Assembly: GCF_024498215.1 (NCBI RefSeq)
Contig: NZ_CP101806.1
Coordinates: forward strand, 744,001-808,000
Origin: Mycoplasmopsis caviae
Lineage (GTDB): Bacteria; Bacillota_I; Bacilli_A; Mycoplasmatales; Metamycoplasmataceae
Reading direction: 5' to 3'
Length of the DNA: 64,000 nucleotides
Shown here one piece after another: positions 10,052 through 19,856 of the stretch. A program made the translations under genes and the position numbers. The notes under the pieces are model-generated. The model worked only from the letters and a program-made list of their open reading frames with translations. It was not told the DNA's origin and searched no databases. The stretch's first letter is position 1, and each line of letters starts with the position of its first letter.

Positions 10052-10352
10052 TGATAATTTTCTTCTATTTTGTCCAATTTTTAAGGTTGTAAAAATTATA
10101 GCCAAAACACATAAAAGTTTGGCTATTTTTTAACCAAAACAACAAAAAATGTGTTATTTTTTGTTTTTGTGTGTACAACATTAAGGTTTACCGCATTTTT
10201 AAATGTTAAATTACATTTTTTAAAATTTTGCATATTAAAACATACAACATCATTAAGAAGTTGCTTTTAATTAATTCATTTTGTCTTCAATCCTAAAGTT
10301 TTTTCATAACTTTTGGGGATTGACATCATTTGTTAATTTCTTTTTAAATATT

Positions 10353-10497
10353 CTTCAATCAACAAATAAATTGTTGATTGAAATAAAAATAACTTATTTA
10401 ATAAGTATTGAGCCGTTGGCTCTTATTAAGACCTGTCGGTCTTAAGAAGCAAAACTTCTTTTGTCTTGCCAGACAGGCTTTCTTCTTTTAAAAAGAA
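10353..10497. repeat. tandem hairpin array in family B copy 1
   Basis: Consecutive perfect or near-perfect palindromes follow one another: TTCAATCAACAA/TTGTTGATTGAA, ACTTATT/AATAAGT, GAGCC/GGCTC, TTAAGACC/GGTCTTAA, GAAG/CTTC, GCC/GGC, and TTCTTCTTTT/AAAAGAAGAA. The same train is present in the other copy at about 19374-19530. It lies in the non-coding 3' part of the element. Confidence 0.75.
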
Positions 10498-10511
10498 GAA
10501 ACAAGAAAAAC

Positions 10512-10703
10512 TTACTTAAATGATTTGTAATTAGCGTCAATAAATTCCTTCATTTCTTTTGTAATATCATTTAACTTTTCAAGATTTTCACTTAATAGTT
10601 TTTTAATAAATTCAATGTCTTTATTGTTTGGGTTTGCAGAATTCTTAAATATATTTTCAAGTTTTTCAAATGTACTGGATGTTCATGTTCTATTATGAAG
10701 CAT
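10512..10703 (-). CDS. 63-residue ORF inside family B IS, unknown
   Basis: The frame MLHNRTWTSSTFEKLENIFKNSANPNNKD...DANYKSFK is also intact in the other copy (19175-19366). It is charged and helical, with no recognisable domain. It follows the transposase by a few bases. It may be an accessory protein of the element, or the detached C terminus of the transposase. Confidence 0.45.
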
Positions 10704-10707
10704 GGTT

Positions 10708-12127
10708 TTAATTGTAGGCTCTTACACCTTGATGTTGTGGATCAAGATTTTTGATATTGCATATACATCGATTGCACTCAATTCGTTTCCTTTCGGTACT
10801 CTGGCTTCATATTTTCTTTTCCCCTCAACAAAGAATAATTTATTTTCAGGAGTTACCATAAGACTTTGCCTCTCCACTTTCAAACATAGAAACCCTAGCG
10901 CCATTATTATCAAATGGAGCAAGATATTTGTTGTCATATCTCACAGTATGATTAACTATTTTTCTTTTAATTACAAGATTCATCTCTTCTTCAAAAATTT
11001 CAGTATTTGGCTTTCTAAAAACATTTGATTTTTACTTACTGCTTCGGCCTTTTTAAATTGTTTGTTGTATTCATCAATTAAAAGTTCAATTTTTCCCAAA
11101 AAGTCTTCAAAACAGTTGATTCCGTTTGTATGAAAGAATGTTCCTATTCATCTTTGCAATGTTCAAAATGATCTTTCAACATTTGGTTTTGCCTTTGGAT
11201 TCTCTGCTTGTTATAAGTTCAATTCCTCTTGCGTTTAGTGCTTCTTCCATATTTGTTCTTGTACTATCTGAACCTCAAAAGTTCTTCTTCTATCCGTTAT
11301 TATTACTTGTGGAATGCCATACCTTTTAAATAATTGTGTTAGAAGATTTTGATATCCAATTGTTGTTTCCTCAATGTCAATTCAGATTGCTAACAAACTT
11401 TTTGTTGCCGCATCAACAACATTATAAATATGGTACTTCTTACTTTCTCCAAAAAGATGAAGTGGTGTTGCATCAATTTCAATAATTTGCCCAAAATCAT
11501 AGTCAGAACTTTTATTTTGGTAAACACCTTTTAATGGATTTTTATTTAGAATTTTTTCATAAATTTTAATAAACTGTGCCTCGATTTTAGAAATATCTTG
11601 ACCGTTTTCTAAAAACATTCTTCTTCTCTTAAGCTCATTTTTTACTTTTCTCGTTGCATATGAACTGCAATAACCAAGTCTAAGCATTCTTTTATAAAAG
11701 GTAGTGAAAGGCAACAATTTTTTTCATCATTAGTAAGGCTCATTATTGTAAAAATGCAACAAGGCTACACTAAGATCACCTTTTGATATTTTCTCAATAT
11801 GTTCCACTAATTCATAATATCTATTAGTTAAATCAATAATAACTGAATCACTTACTTTCACACCCCTAAGTTTATTTTTATTACCATGTGATATACTGAT
11901 TGCATCTTGGTTATTTGTAGATGCAATCAATATTTGATTTCTATATCTTTTAATTGTTTTTGTTGATGTTCTACAACCCAATTTTCCTAATATTTTTGAT
12001 ATTTCGGCATTTGGTCTATTTCAATATTGTTGAATTTTTTTAAATCTAAAATTTTTTTATCTTCATAATCAGTTGTTTTACCTGTATCAACTGCTTGAAA
12101 TCTGGTTTTAATTACAAGATTTTCCAT
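10708..12127 (-). pseudogene. family B transposase, copy 1
   Basis: The start at 12127 (MENLVIKTRFQAVDTGKTTDYEDKK) has AGGAG upstream. An in-phase A AAA AAA slippery run (12035-12041) lets a -1 slip join to NAEISKILGKLGCRTSTKTIKRYRNQ, an HTH-like part. A TAA near 11725 interrupts the frame in both copies. The DDE core follows: IEIDATPLH (Asp), ITDRRRTF (Asp), KPNVERSF (Glu). One T is missing after RRRT compared with copy 2, and one A is missing in a later AAAAA run, so this copy is broken. The element probably uses frameshifting, but as it stands this copy looks inactive. Confidence 0.7.
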
Positions 12128-12222
12128 AATTTAAATTCTCCTTTTTAAAATAATAATTGAAACCTAAAAATGGACAAAATAAAAGATAAAAACAGGGTGG
12201 ACAAAATAAAATAAAACCATTA

Positions 12223-12248
12223 ATGACAAAGATTTCTAATTAATATTA
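12223..12248 (+). repeat. 26-bp target-site duplication, right (family B copy 1)
   Basis: Identical to 10026-10051. Confidence 0.85.
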
Positions 12249-12259
12249 ACTTTTGTAAT

Positions 12260-12265
12260 TATAAT
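12260..12265 (+). promoter_or_regulatory. candidate -10 box of the helicase gene
   Basis: TATAAT lies 36 bases before the helicase ATG and only 12 bases from the IS target repeat. No clear -35 is visible. Confidence 0.4.
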
Positions 12266-12301
12266 TAGATTACATATGAATATTAAATAAGGGAGGCAAT
12301 T

Positions 12302-15300
12302 ATGATAAGCAATGAGGAAAAACAATATCAAAGCATACTTGATAATTTACTTGATGTTAGTCCTAATGATAATGCAGTCTTTACAAGAGTAAATAATAAA
12401 TTTGCTTTTGATTTTTACACACTTTTTGGGCCCGAAAGTTTCAGCAAAATTTACAGCAACAAAAACTTTGATATACCAATTTTAGAAGTAAACTTAATTA
12501 GAATTTGTAACTTATTAGAGGAAGCAAATAGTTATGAAGAAATTAAAAGAATTCTGGAAGAAAACAATATTGAAGTAAGTGACAATCGCAATAGTCAATT
12601 AAAAAAGAATCCTTTGGGTGTCAAAAATAATATTATCAATGAACTTAAAGTTAATTTTCAAAAACAATCTCTAAAGTGAAAATTGTTTTTTAATAAAGCA
12701 AATGAAATTAACACAGAAACTAATATTTGGCCTATGCATTTAGGTTTCTTATTTGTTAAATTAACCATTGATGGTAAAGCAATATATGGACCTTTATTCC
12801 TAAAAGAAGTCTACCTCGAAATTAGAAATGTAAGACCTTATTTAGTATCAAACGGTGATATAAAAGTAAATGAAAAATTATTATTTTTATTAAACAATGC
12901 TGACTTTGATTTAAATATTTCACAGAATTTTGGTGACTGATCAATTAAAGATTTAATTAAATACTTACATGAAGAATGAAGAGATATTTATAACTTTAAT
13001 TTAGATCTTAATCAACCATTTAAACGTTGAATTCCAGAAGCTATTGGAAATCAAGCAATTGAATTTGAACCTGGTGTTGTTTTAGGTTTATTTCAGCCTA
13101 GTGGTGGCTATGCAAGAAATAGAATGCTTGAAATTATTAAGAACAAAGAACTTAATAAAATTCTTGATATTGAATTTAACAAAAACATCTATAAAAACAG
13201 GGTTAAACAAACAATTTATAATCCAAAGACATCGATTTTTAAAATCACACCAACAAATTATTCACAAGACAAAGCAATTGCATCAAGTCTAAATCAAAAC
13301 ACAATTATTTGAGGTCCACCTGGAACAGGTAAATCTCAAACAATTGTTAACATTTTGACAAATCTTTTGGTTTATGGAAAAAGTTCGCTTGTTTGCTCGC
13401 AAAAAAAAGCAGCCTTAGAGGTTATTAAGAATAGAATGGGTGCTTTAAAGATTTTTTGTCTTTTTATGCTGAATTCTAAAAATATGAATAAGAAGAATTT
13501 TTATCTACCTTTGCGAGAGTATTTAGAATATTTGGAAAACTATGATGATAAAGCAGACTTAAAACCATTGAGAATCATTAACCAGAAAGATATTCGTTTT
13601 GTAAACAACATTGCTAACTTTAGTAGTGATCCACGTTTTGTTAATATTACTCAAGCATTAGCTAAGGTACATAATAATTGAACATCATTTTCACAAGAAA
13701 TTTGAAATGCAATTCTTAAATTACCTAAAAATATTTTGTACCCAACAGAGTTTAATTTTGATGACTCAAAAGCATTAGCAAAATCTATGCTTAAACTTAA
13801 TAAGGTTAAATTCAAGTTTTGACACTTTAAAAACTGATTAGTTAAATTAACTGCTAACAAGATGTTTAATACATTTAAAAAGTTCCAAGGAAACTTAAAT
13901 GATTCAGTTCAAGTTATTAAAAATTTAAAACAAGAAGACTTTGAATTCTTAAATGATTTAATAAATATTTTACCTTCGAACAACAATCAAGATGTCAGCG
14001 ATGAAGCAGAACTTAAGAAGTTTATTGCTCAAGGAATTATTAAAAGAATTAACAATTTCACAAGCGAAGAAAAGGATCAATACTCTGAATTTGCAGCTAC
14101 GATAAGACTTGGAACACTTGAGCCCTATAAATTTATTAAGCGCTTTGCTTATATGATTAAGAAAATTTTTCCTATTGTAATTGTTACTCCTGAAGCTGAC
14201 CTAAGTGCATGAGTTAAAGATGAATTTGACTATGCAATACTTGATGAATCAAGTCAAATTTTCTTAGAAAAAGGTTTGCCAGTTCTTTATTTAGCAAAAA
14301 TTAAAATACTTGCAGGTGATGACCAGCAAATGAAACCAAGTAACTGATTCGGGGTTCGTGTCAGCGATGATGAAAGCATCTACGGTAAAGTTGACAGCCT
14401 TTTAGATTTTGCTAAAAGTTTAGGTGTTTATAGTGTATTACTAGACAAAAATTATCGTTCAAACTATGCATCACTTATGACATTTAGTTCAAAATATTTT
14501 TATAAAAGTACTCTTGATGTTATTGACTCAGCAAATGTGGAAGCCGATTTTAAGCCAATTGATGTCTATGAAGTTAGCGGTACTTGAGAAAATAATCAAA
14601 ATGTAGTTGAAGCTGAATTATCAATTAAACTTATTAAAGAAAACATTAATAAATATAACAAAATTATTTTGCTTTGTTTTAACTCAAAACAACAAGATTC
14701 AATAACATCAACAATCTTTAAAAATCACCCTGAACTAGAAAAAGCCATCAACAATGGTAATTTATTATTAAGAAACATTGAAAATATTCAAGGAGATGAA
14801 GCTGATTTGGTTATTGTTTCGATTGCTTATGATAGAAATACAGCTATTCATTCAACGTATGTTGGCCGCCCCGGTGGTATGAATGCATTAAATGTTGCAG
14901 TTAGTCGTGCCAAGGACAAAATGATTGTTATTAAGTCACTTCAGGCAAAAGACTTAACAATTATGACAGGTAACGAAGATGCTATTATGTTTAAGCGTTG
15001 ACTTGAATTTCTTGAATTAAGTGATGCACAAAGACAAAATTTCTTGCACCTTGATGATGAAAGTTCAGCAAATAGTGAGCAAAATATAATTGATACTAAA
15101 TCACTTAATGCTAATAGTTCTTTATTAAATCAGGAAATTAAAAACACTATTTTACAAGCAATTAAAGATAAACCATATTTAAAATTGATACCTAATGAAA
15201 CATTAGGTACCTTAAAAGTTGATTATGTATTAAGAAGAAAACATGAACCAATTTTAACCTTTATGATTGATGACTATAATTATGTGAACAATCCTGAAGA

Positions 15301-16162
15301 ATTCGTCATTTTTAAGGACTTGTGCAAATTTATAAGATCAAAAAAATATACTGTTTATAAATTGGATAGAATTTTGTGAGAGGATAAGAAGGAAGAAATA
15401 TTGCAAACAATTGAATCGATTGAACCAGTTGATGTGACACAAGTAGTTGAAATTGCAAAAGAAATTCCTTCAAGTCAACTTGAAATTCTTGCACAAAACA
15501 ACGAAGAAATTAAAGAGTCACAAGGAGTTGCCAATAATCAATCTCAACAAATGCTTGTAATTGTTGAAAATGCAAAAATGCTTGATATAAATGCTGAGCA
15601 AATCAAAAACCAAGAACACTCTGATTCATTTACAGTTGAGGAAGTTAAGGAAGTACCAGTTTTAGAAGCAAATGCTAAAAATGAAGCAATTGAGGATGTT
15701 TTAGAAAAAATAAGTCAAGATAGTGAAAATGCCAAAATAGAAAATAATAATTCTGTCGTTATAGATTCTAGCGAAACAAATAAAAGCACACAAGACGTTG
15801 TCGAATTAAATAAAGATAAAACTCAGGAAATTGGTTTTATTAAAGATGAAGCAACAATGGTTATTGATCTTGCTAATAGTGGTGAAATATCACAAGAATC
15901 AACAATGCCTATTTCTACCAAAAAGACTATAAAACAGGATAATACACAAAATGATGAAACTCACGATTCAATTGAAATCCAAGAAAAAACACTTGAACAA
16001 TTAATTGAAGAAGGTGACAAAATTGAACAAAGTGAATATCTTGAACGTGAAGAAGTTAAAGTTAAAAGTTTCGAAGAATCTAAAAGAGAATGAGAGGTTA
16101 TACTCACTCAAGAAATAAAAGTTAAAGAAAGAATAACAATACAAAGTAATGATAATAATTAA
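12302..16162 (+). CDS. superfamily 1 DNA/RNA helicase with C-terminal nuclease-like region and Gln/Glu-rich tail
   Basis: A 1286-residue protein with about ten TGA Trp codons. Walker A GPPGTGKSQT is at 338-347, motif II LDESSQ at 647-652, a GDDQQMKPS motif III region near 680, QGDEADLVIVS near 830, and VAVSRAKDK with Arg869. This is the Upf1/Dna2-like SF1 arrangement of the large AAA_11/AAA_12 bacterial proteins. After it, TLKVDYVLRRKHEPILTFMIDD...FIRSKKYTVYKLDRILW (about 965-1025) resembles the restriction-endonuclease-like domain found at the end of such proteins. The usual second acidic and Lys residues are hard to place, so it may be inactive. Residues 1034-1286 are low-complexity and acidic. 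The ribosome site GGGAGG precedes the ATG. A DNA repair or defence role is inference. Confidence 0.8.
15927..15938 (+). repeat. dispersed motif copy 4, inside the helicase gene
   Basis: ACTATAAAACAGG encodes Thr-Ile-Lys-Gln in the low-complexity tail. Confidence 0.75.
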
Positions 16163-16186
16163 TCTCCTTTTGGAGATTTTTTTGTG
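16160..16186 (+). terminator. terminator of the helicase gene
   Basis: AATCTCC, TTTT, GGAGATT, then seven T. The stop codon overlaps the stem. Confidence 0.85.
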
Positions 16187-16217
16187 CAAAAAAACTATTG
16201 TCAAATGACAATAGTTC
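16186..16217 (-). terminator. terminator of the infC-rpmI-rplT operon
   Basis: AACTATTGTCA and TGACAATAGTT form an 11-bp stem, followed on the minus strand by a T7 run. It lies just downstream of rplT. Confidence 0.85.
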
Positions 16218-16225
16218 CTAAGTTA

Positions 16226-16576
16226 TTATTTAGCTTCACGAGCAATTTTAATTAACATCGCAAATGTTTTAGGTTCACTAATTGCTAATTCAGAAAGCAT
16301 TTTACGGTTAATTGTAACGTTTGCTCTCTTTAACCCATTAATAAATCTTGAATATGATAAACCCTCAACTCTAGTTGCAGCATTAATACGAGCAATTCAT
16401 AATTTTCTGAATTCACGTTTAACTTGCTTACGGTCTCTAAATGCATATGTTCATGATTTAACAACTGCTTGTTTTACAACTTTGTAACCTATTGATTTGT
16501 GGCCAAAATATCCTTTTGCTAATTTAAGTCATTTTTTACGTCTTGCTCATGTAACTGTTCCACCTTTAACTCTCAT
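16226..16576 (-). CDS. rplT: 50S ribosomal protein L20
   Basis: A 116-residue basic protein reading [28 protein letters not shown] and later [27 protein letters not shown], the standard L20 signature. The true N terminus includes a TGA Trp, so the gene is longer than a standard-code reading suggests. L20 binds 23S rRNA early in 50S assembly. In many bacteria it also represses its own operon through the infC leader. It is the last gene of infC-rpmI-rplT. Confidence 0.97.
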
Positions 16577-16620
16577 GATAATTTCCTTTCACTATAAATT
16601 AAATAACTTCAAGTTGAGCA

Positions 16621-16809
16621 TTAGATTAATGCTTTAAATCTCTTTACATCTGAAGAGTGCATTAATGCTGATTTACGAGCTTGACGTTTTTGTTTTGTTG
16701 TTTTGTTTTGGCTTAGGTGAGAACGATATGCTTGTTCACGCATAATTTTTCCAGTTCCTGTGATCTTAATACGTTTCTTAAGAGCACTTTTAGTCTTCAT
16801 TTTAGGCAT
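16621..16809 (-). CDS. rpmI: 50S ribosomal protein L35
   Basis: 62 residues, [32 protein letters not shown], typical of L35. The start at 16809 is preferred over an upstream in-frame ATG because GGAGAA lies correctly spaced before it and the family begins MPKMKT. It begins two bases before the infC stop and is therefore translationally coupled. Confidence 0.96.
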   Translation of the reverse strand: MPKMKTKSALKKRIKITGTGKIMREQAYRSHLSQNKTTKQKRQARKSALMHSSDVKRFKALI

Positions 16810-16810
16810 T

Positions 16811-17431
16811 TTATTGTTCTCCTTCGATAGTGTTTTCATTTGCAACACTGTCTTCTTGACTATCTGAATTTTTATCTACTAAGTTATGTTCTTTTTTATA
16901 TTTATTAACCTTAATTTTATTTGGTTGTAAATACATATCTAAGAAACGGTCATTAACCAATGCAGCATCTTTTGCAATGTCTGCTAAGTCTTCAACAGCT
17001 TTATAAAATTTTTCTAATGTTTTATGACCTAGTTCAGGGCGTGCCAATTCACGTCCTCTAAATTTTAAACTAACCTTAATTCTATCGCCTTCAAGTAAAA
17101 ATTCTCTTGCTTTTTTAGCTTTGACATTTAAGTCATGTTCACCGATAAGAGGTGTAAGCCTTATTTGACGATTTTGAATAACAGTTTGCTTTTCCTTAGC
17201 TGCTTTTTGTTTCTTTTTTCTTTCGTATTTAAATTTTCCATAATCTAAAATACGCGCAATTGGTTTAGGTTGAACACTGATTAAAACTAAGTCTAATCTT
17301 TGTTCCTTAGCCATTTCAATGGCTTCACGTGTTGGAAAAACACCAATTTTTTCACCATTTGCTCCGACAACAAACACTTTTTGAAAAGGTATGTTTTCAT
17401 TAATCATGTGTTCTGCTGTAGGTTTTTTCAT
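16811..17431 (-). CDS. infC: translation initiation factor IF-3
   Basis: A 206-residue IF-3. [30 protein letters not shown] is the N-terminal domain, [26 protein letters not shown] the conserved linker, and the C-terminal domain has [21 protein letters not shown] and KFRGRE. There are eight extra residues before the canonical MINEN start, with AAGGA upstream of the outer ATG; the inner Met9 is possible. A short acidic tail follows the core. IF-3 controls start-codon selection and subunit dissociation. First gene of the operon, behind a structured leader. Confidence 0.96.
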   Translation of the reverse strand: MKKPTAEHMINENIPFQKVFVVGANGEKIGVFPTREAIEMAKEQRLDLVLISVQPKPIARILDYGKFKYERKKKQKAAKEKQTVIQNRQIRLTPLIGEHDLNVKAKKAREFLLEGDRIKVSLKFRGRELARPELGHKTLEKFYKAVEDLADIAKDAALVNDRFLDMYLQPNKIKVNKYKKEHNLVDKNSDSQEDSVANENTIEGEQ

Positions 17432-17439
17432 TTTTCCTT

Positions 17440-17605
17440 GTGGTTGTATAGTAAACTCCTTATAGATAAATTTTAAAATAAAAGTAAAAGTGGTTTCCCA
17501 CTCTCAACTACATAAAACTTAAAATTAGGTTTTAATTGTAGCATAAACCCAAAGCTATTGGCTATCAGGTGAGAATTAAGATTCTACTTTCTGCAATTAA
17601 ATATT
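17440..17605 (-). promoter_or_regulatory. infC operon leader (L20-leader-like attenuator)
   Basis: On the minus strand the untranslated leader contains the block CCAATAGCTTTGGGTTTATG, then a strong AGTGG-GAAA-CCACT stem-loop (17489-17502) followed by T-rich sequence, which could act as an attenuator. Infernal-style L20 leaders upstream of infC-rpmI-rplT are well known in Firmicutes and Mollicutes. I assign it by position and structure, not by covariance search. Confidence 0.6.
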
Positions 17606-17622
17606 GCTTATTTATTTTATCA

Positions 17623-17656
17623 CACATTATTAAATAATGTAACAAATAATTTTAGG
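17623..17656 (+). repeat. left part of 37-bp target duplication of family A copy 2, also 25-bp duplication of family B copy 2
   Basis: Bases 17623-17656 plus 19854-19856 rebuild the 37-base repeat seen intact at 21786-21822 (one mismatch). The last 25 bases (17632-17656) are repeated at 19829-19853, flanking family B copy 2. So family B jumped into the already formed duplication of family A. Confidence 0.85.
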
Positions 17657-17751
17657 TAATGGTTTTATTTTATTTTGTCCACCCTGTTTTTATCTTTTAT
17701 TTTGTCCATTTTTAGGTTTCAATTATTATTTTAAAAAGGAGAATTTAAATT

Positions 17752-19170
17752 ATGGAAAATCTTGTAATTAAAACCAGATTTCAAGCAGTTGATACAGGTA
17801 AAACAACTGATTATGAAGATAAAAAAATTTTAGATTTAAAAAATTCAACAATATTGAAATAGACCAAATGCCGAAATATCAAAAATATTAGGAAAATTGG
17901 GTTGTAGAACATCAACAAAAACAATTAAAAGATATAGAAATCAAATATTGATTGCATCTACAAATAACCAAGATGCAATCAGTATATCACATGGTAATAA
18001 AAATAAACTTAGGGGTGTGAAAGTAAGTGATTCAGTTATTATTGATTTAACTAATAGATATTATGAATTAGTGGAACATATTGAGAAAATATCAAAAGGT
18101 GATCTTAGTGTAGCCTTGTTGCATTTTTACAATAATGAGACTTACTAATGATGAAAAAAATTGTTGCCTTTCACTACCTTTTATAAAAGAATGCTTAGAC
18201 TTGGTTATTGCAGTTCATATGCAACGAGAAAAGTAAAAAAATGAGATTAAGAGAAGAAGAATGTTTTTAGAAAACGGTCAAGATATTTCTAAAATCGAGG
18301 CACAGTTTATTAAAATTTATGAAAAAATTCTAAATAAAAATCCATTAAAAGGTGTTTACCAAAATAAAAGTTCTGACTATGATTTTGGGCAAATTATTGA
18401 AATTGATGCAACACCACTTCATCTTTTTGGAGAAAGTAAGAAGTACCATATTTATAATGCTTTGTTGATGCGGCAACAAAAAGTTTGTTAGCAATCTGAA
18501 TTGACATTGAGGAAACAACAATTGGATATCAAAATCTTCTAACACAATTATTTAAAAGGTATGGCATTCCACAAGTAATAATAACGGATAGAAGAAGAAC
18601 TTTTTGAGGTTCAGATAGTACAAGAACAAGTATGGAAGAAGCGCTAAATGCAAGAGGAATTGAACTTATAACAAGCGACAATCCAAAGGCAAAACCAAAT
18701 GTTGAAAGATCATTTTGAACATTGCAAAGATGAATAGGAACATTCTTTCATACAAACGGAATCAACTGTTTTGAAGACTTTTTGGGAAAAATTGAACTTT
18801 TAATTGATGAATACAACAAACAATTTAAAAGGCCGAAGCAGTAAGTAAAAAATCAAATGTTTTTAGAAAGCCAAATACTGAAATTTTTGAAGAAGAGATG
18901 AATCTTGTAATTAAAAGAAAAATAGTTAATCATACTGTGAGATATGACAACAAATATCTTGCTCCATTTGATAATAATGGCGCTAGGGTTTCTATGTTTG
19001 AAAGTGGAGGGGCAAAGCATGGTAACTCCTGAAAATAAATTATTCTTTGTTGAGGGAAAAGAAAATATGAAGCCAGAGTACCGAAAGGAAACGAATTGAG
19101 CGCAATCGATGTATATGCAATATCAAAAAATCTTGATCCACAACATCAAGGTGTAAGAGTCTACAATTAA
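17752..19170 (+). pseudogene. family B transposase, copy 2
   Basis: Same protein as the copy at 10708-12127. Here the slippery run has lost one A (six instead of seven, near 17836), the region before RRRMFLENG has gained a base (18238-18250), and HIYN-VVDA has an indel near 18460. The RRRTFWGSDSTRTSMEEALNARGIEL...KPNVERSFWTLQRW stretch is intact here. Lesions differ from copy 1, so the two decayed independently. Confidence 0.7.
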
Positions 19171-19174
19171 AACC

Positions 19175-19366
19175 ATGCTTCATAATAGAACATGAACATC
19201 CAGTACATTTGAAAAACTTGAAAATATATTTAAGAATTCTGCAAACCCAAACAATAAAGACATTGAATTTATTAAAAAACTATTAAGTGAAAATCTTGAA
19301 AAGTTAAATGATATTACAAAAGAAATGAAGGAATTTATTGACGCTAATTACAAATCATTTAAGTAA
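19175..19366 (+). CDS. 63-residue ORF inside family B IS, copy 2
   Basis: Identical reading frame to the ORF at 10512-10703. No recognisable domain. Conservation of the frame while the transposase is broken hints that it is either short enough to escape damage or under selection. Confidence 0.4.
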
Positions 19367-19373
19367 GTTTTTC

Positions 19374-19530
19374 TTGTTTCTTCTTTTTTAAAAGAAGAAA
19401 GCCTGTCTAGCAAGACAAAAAGAAGTTTTGCTTCTTAAGACCGACAGGTCTTAATAAGAGCCAACGGCTCAATACTTATTAAATAAGTTATTTTTATTTC
19501 AATCAACAATTTATTTGTTGATTGAAGAAT
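19374..19530. repeat. tandem hairpin array in family B copy 2
   Basis: Mirror of the array at 10353-10497, with the same order of palindromes. Confidence 0.75.
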
Positions 19531-19828
19531 ATTTAAAAGAAATTAACAAATGATGTCAATCCCCAAAAGTTATGAAAAAACTTTAGGATTGAAGACAAAA
19601 TGAATTAATTAAAAGCAACTTATTAATGATGTTGTATGTTTTAATATGCAAAATTTTAAAAAATGTAATTTAACATTTAAAAATGCGGTAAACCTTAATG
19701 TTGTACACACAAAACAAAAAAATAACACATTTTTTGCTGTTTTAGTTAAAAAAATAGCCAAACTTTTATGTGTTTTGGCTATAATTTTTACAACCTTAAA
19801 AATTGGACAAAATAGAAGAAAATTATCA

Positions 19829-19856
19829 AAATAATGTAACAAATAATTTTAGGATG
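19829..19856 (+). repeat. 25-bp family B duplication (right) plus the last 3 bases of the family A duplication
   Basis: 19829-19853 repeats 17632-17656. The next ATG leads directly into the family A end at 19857. Confidence 0.85.

Larger units (their letters stand above)
10052..12222 (-). mobile_element. IS1202-like element, family B, copy 1 (2171 bp)
   Basis: The ends TGATAATTTTCTTC (left) and TAATGGTTTTATTT (right, other strand) match those of the copy at 17657-19828. A 26-bp direct repeat flanks it. It holds a frameshifted DDE transposase (10708-12127), a small 63-residue ORF (10512-10703) and a run of tandem hairpins (about 10353-10497). Long target repeats of 25-27 bp are the hallmark described for IS1202-type elements. 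It separates nusB from the helicase gene. Confidence 0.85.
17657..19828 (+). mobile_element. IS1202-like element, family B, copy 2 (2172 bp)
   Basis: Near-identical to 10052-12222 in the opposite orientation, with the same ends and 25-bp flanking repeats (17632-17656 and 19829-19853). It contains a transposase pseudogene, the 63-residue ORF and the tandem hairpin train. Confidence 0.87.

Noticed and set aside
10353-10497. Possible CRISPR array from successive palindromes
   Set aside because: The arms differ from one palindrome to the next; there is no constant repeat and no spacer of constant length, and the block is part of an IS present in two copies.
13190-13204. Additional copy of the dispersed motif (CTATAAAAACAGG)
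   Set aside because: It has one extra A and lies in coding sequence; kept out of the exact-match count. CTATAAAATAG near 27775 was left out for a similar reason.
19609-19842. Overlapping short frames on both strands at the end of family B IS
   Set aside because: They lie in the terminal non-coding part of the element, have no ribosome site and no family resemblance.
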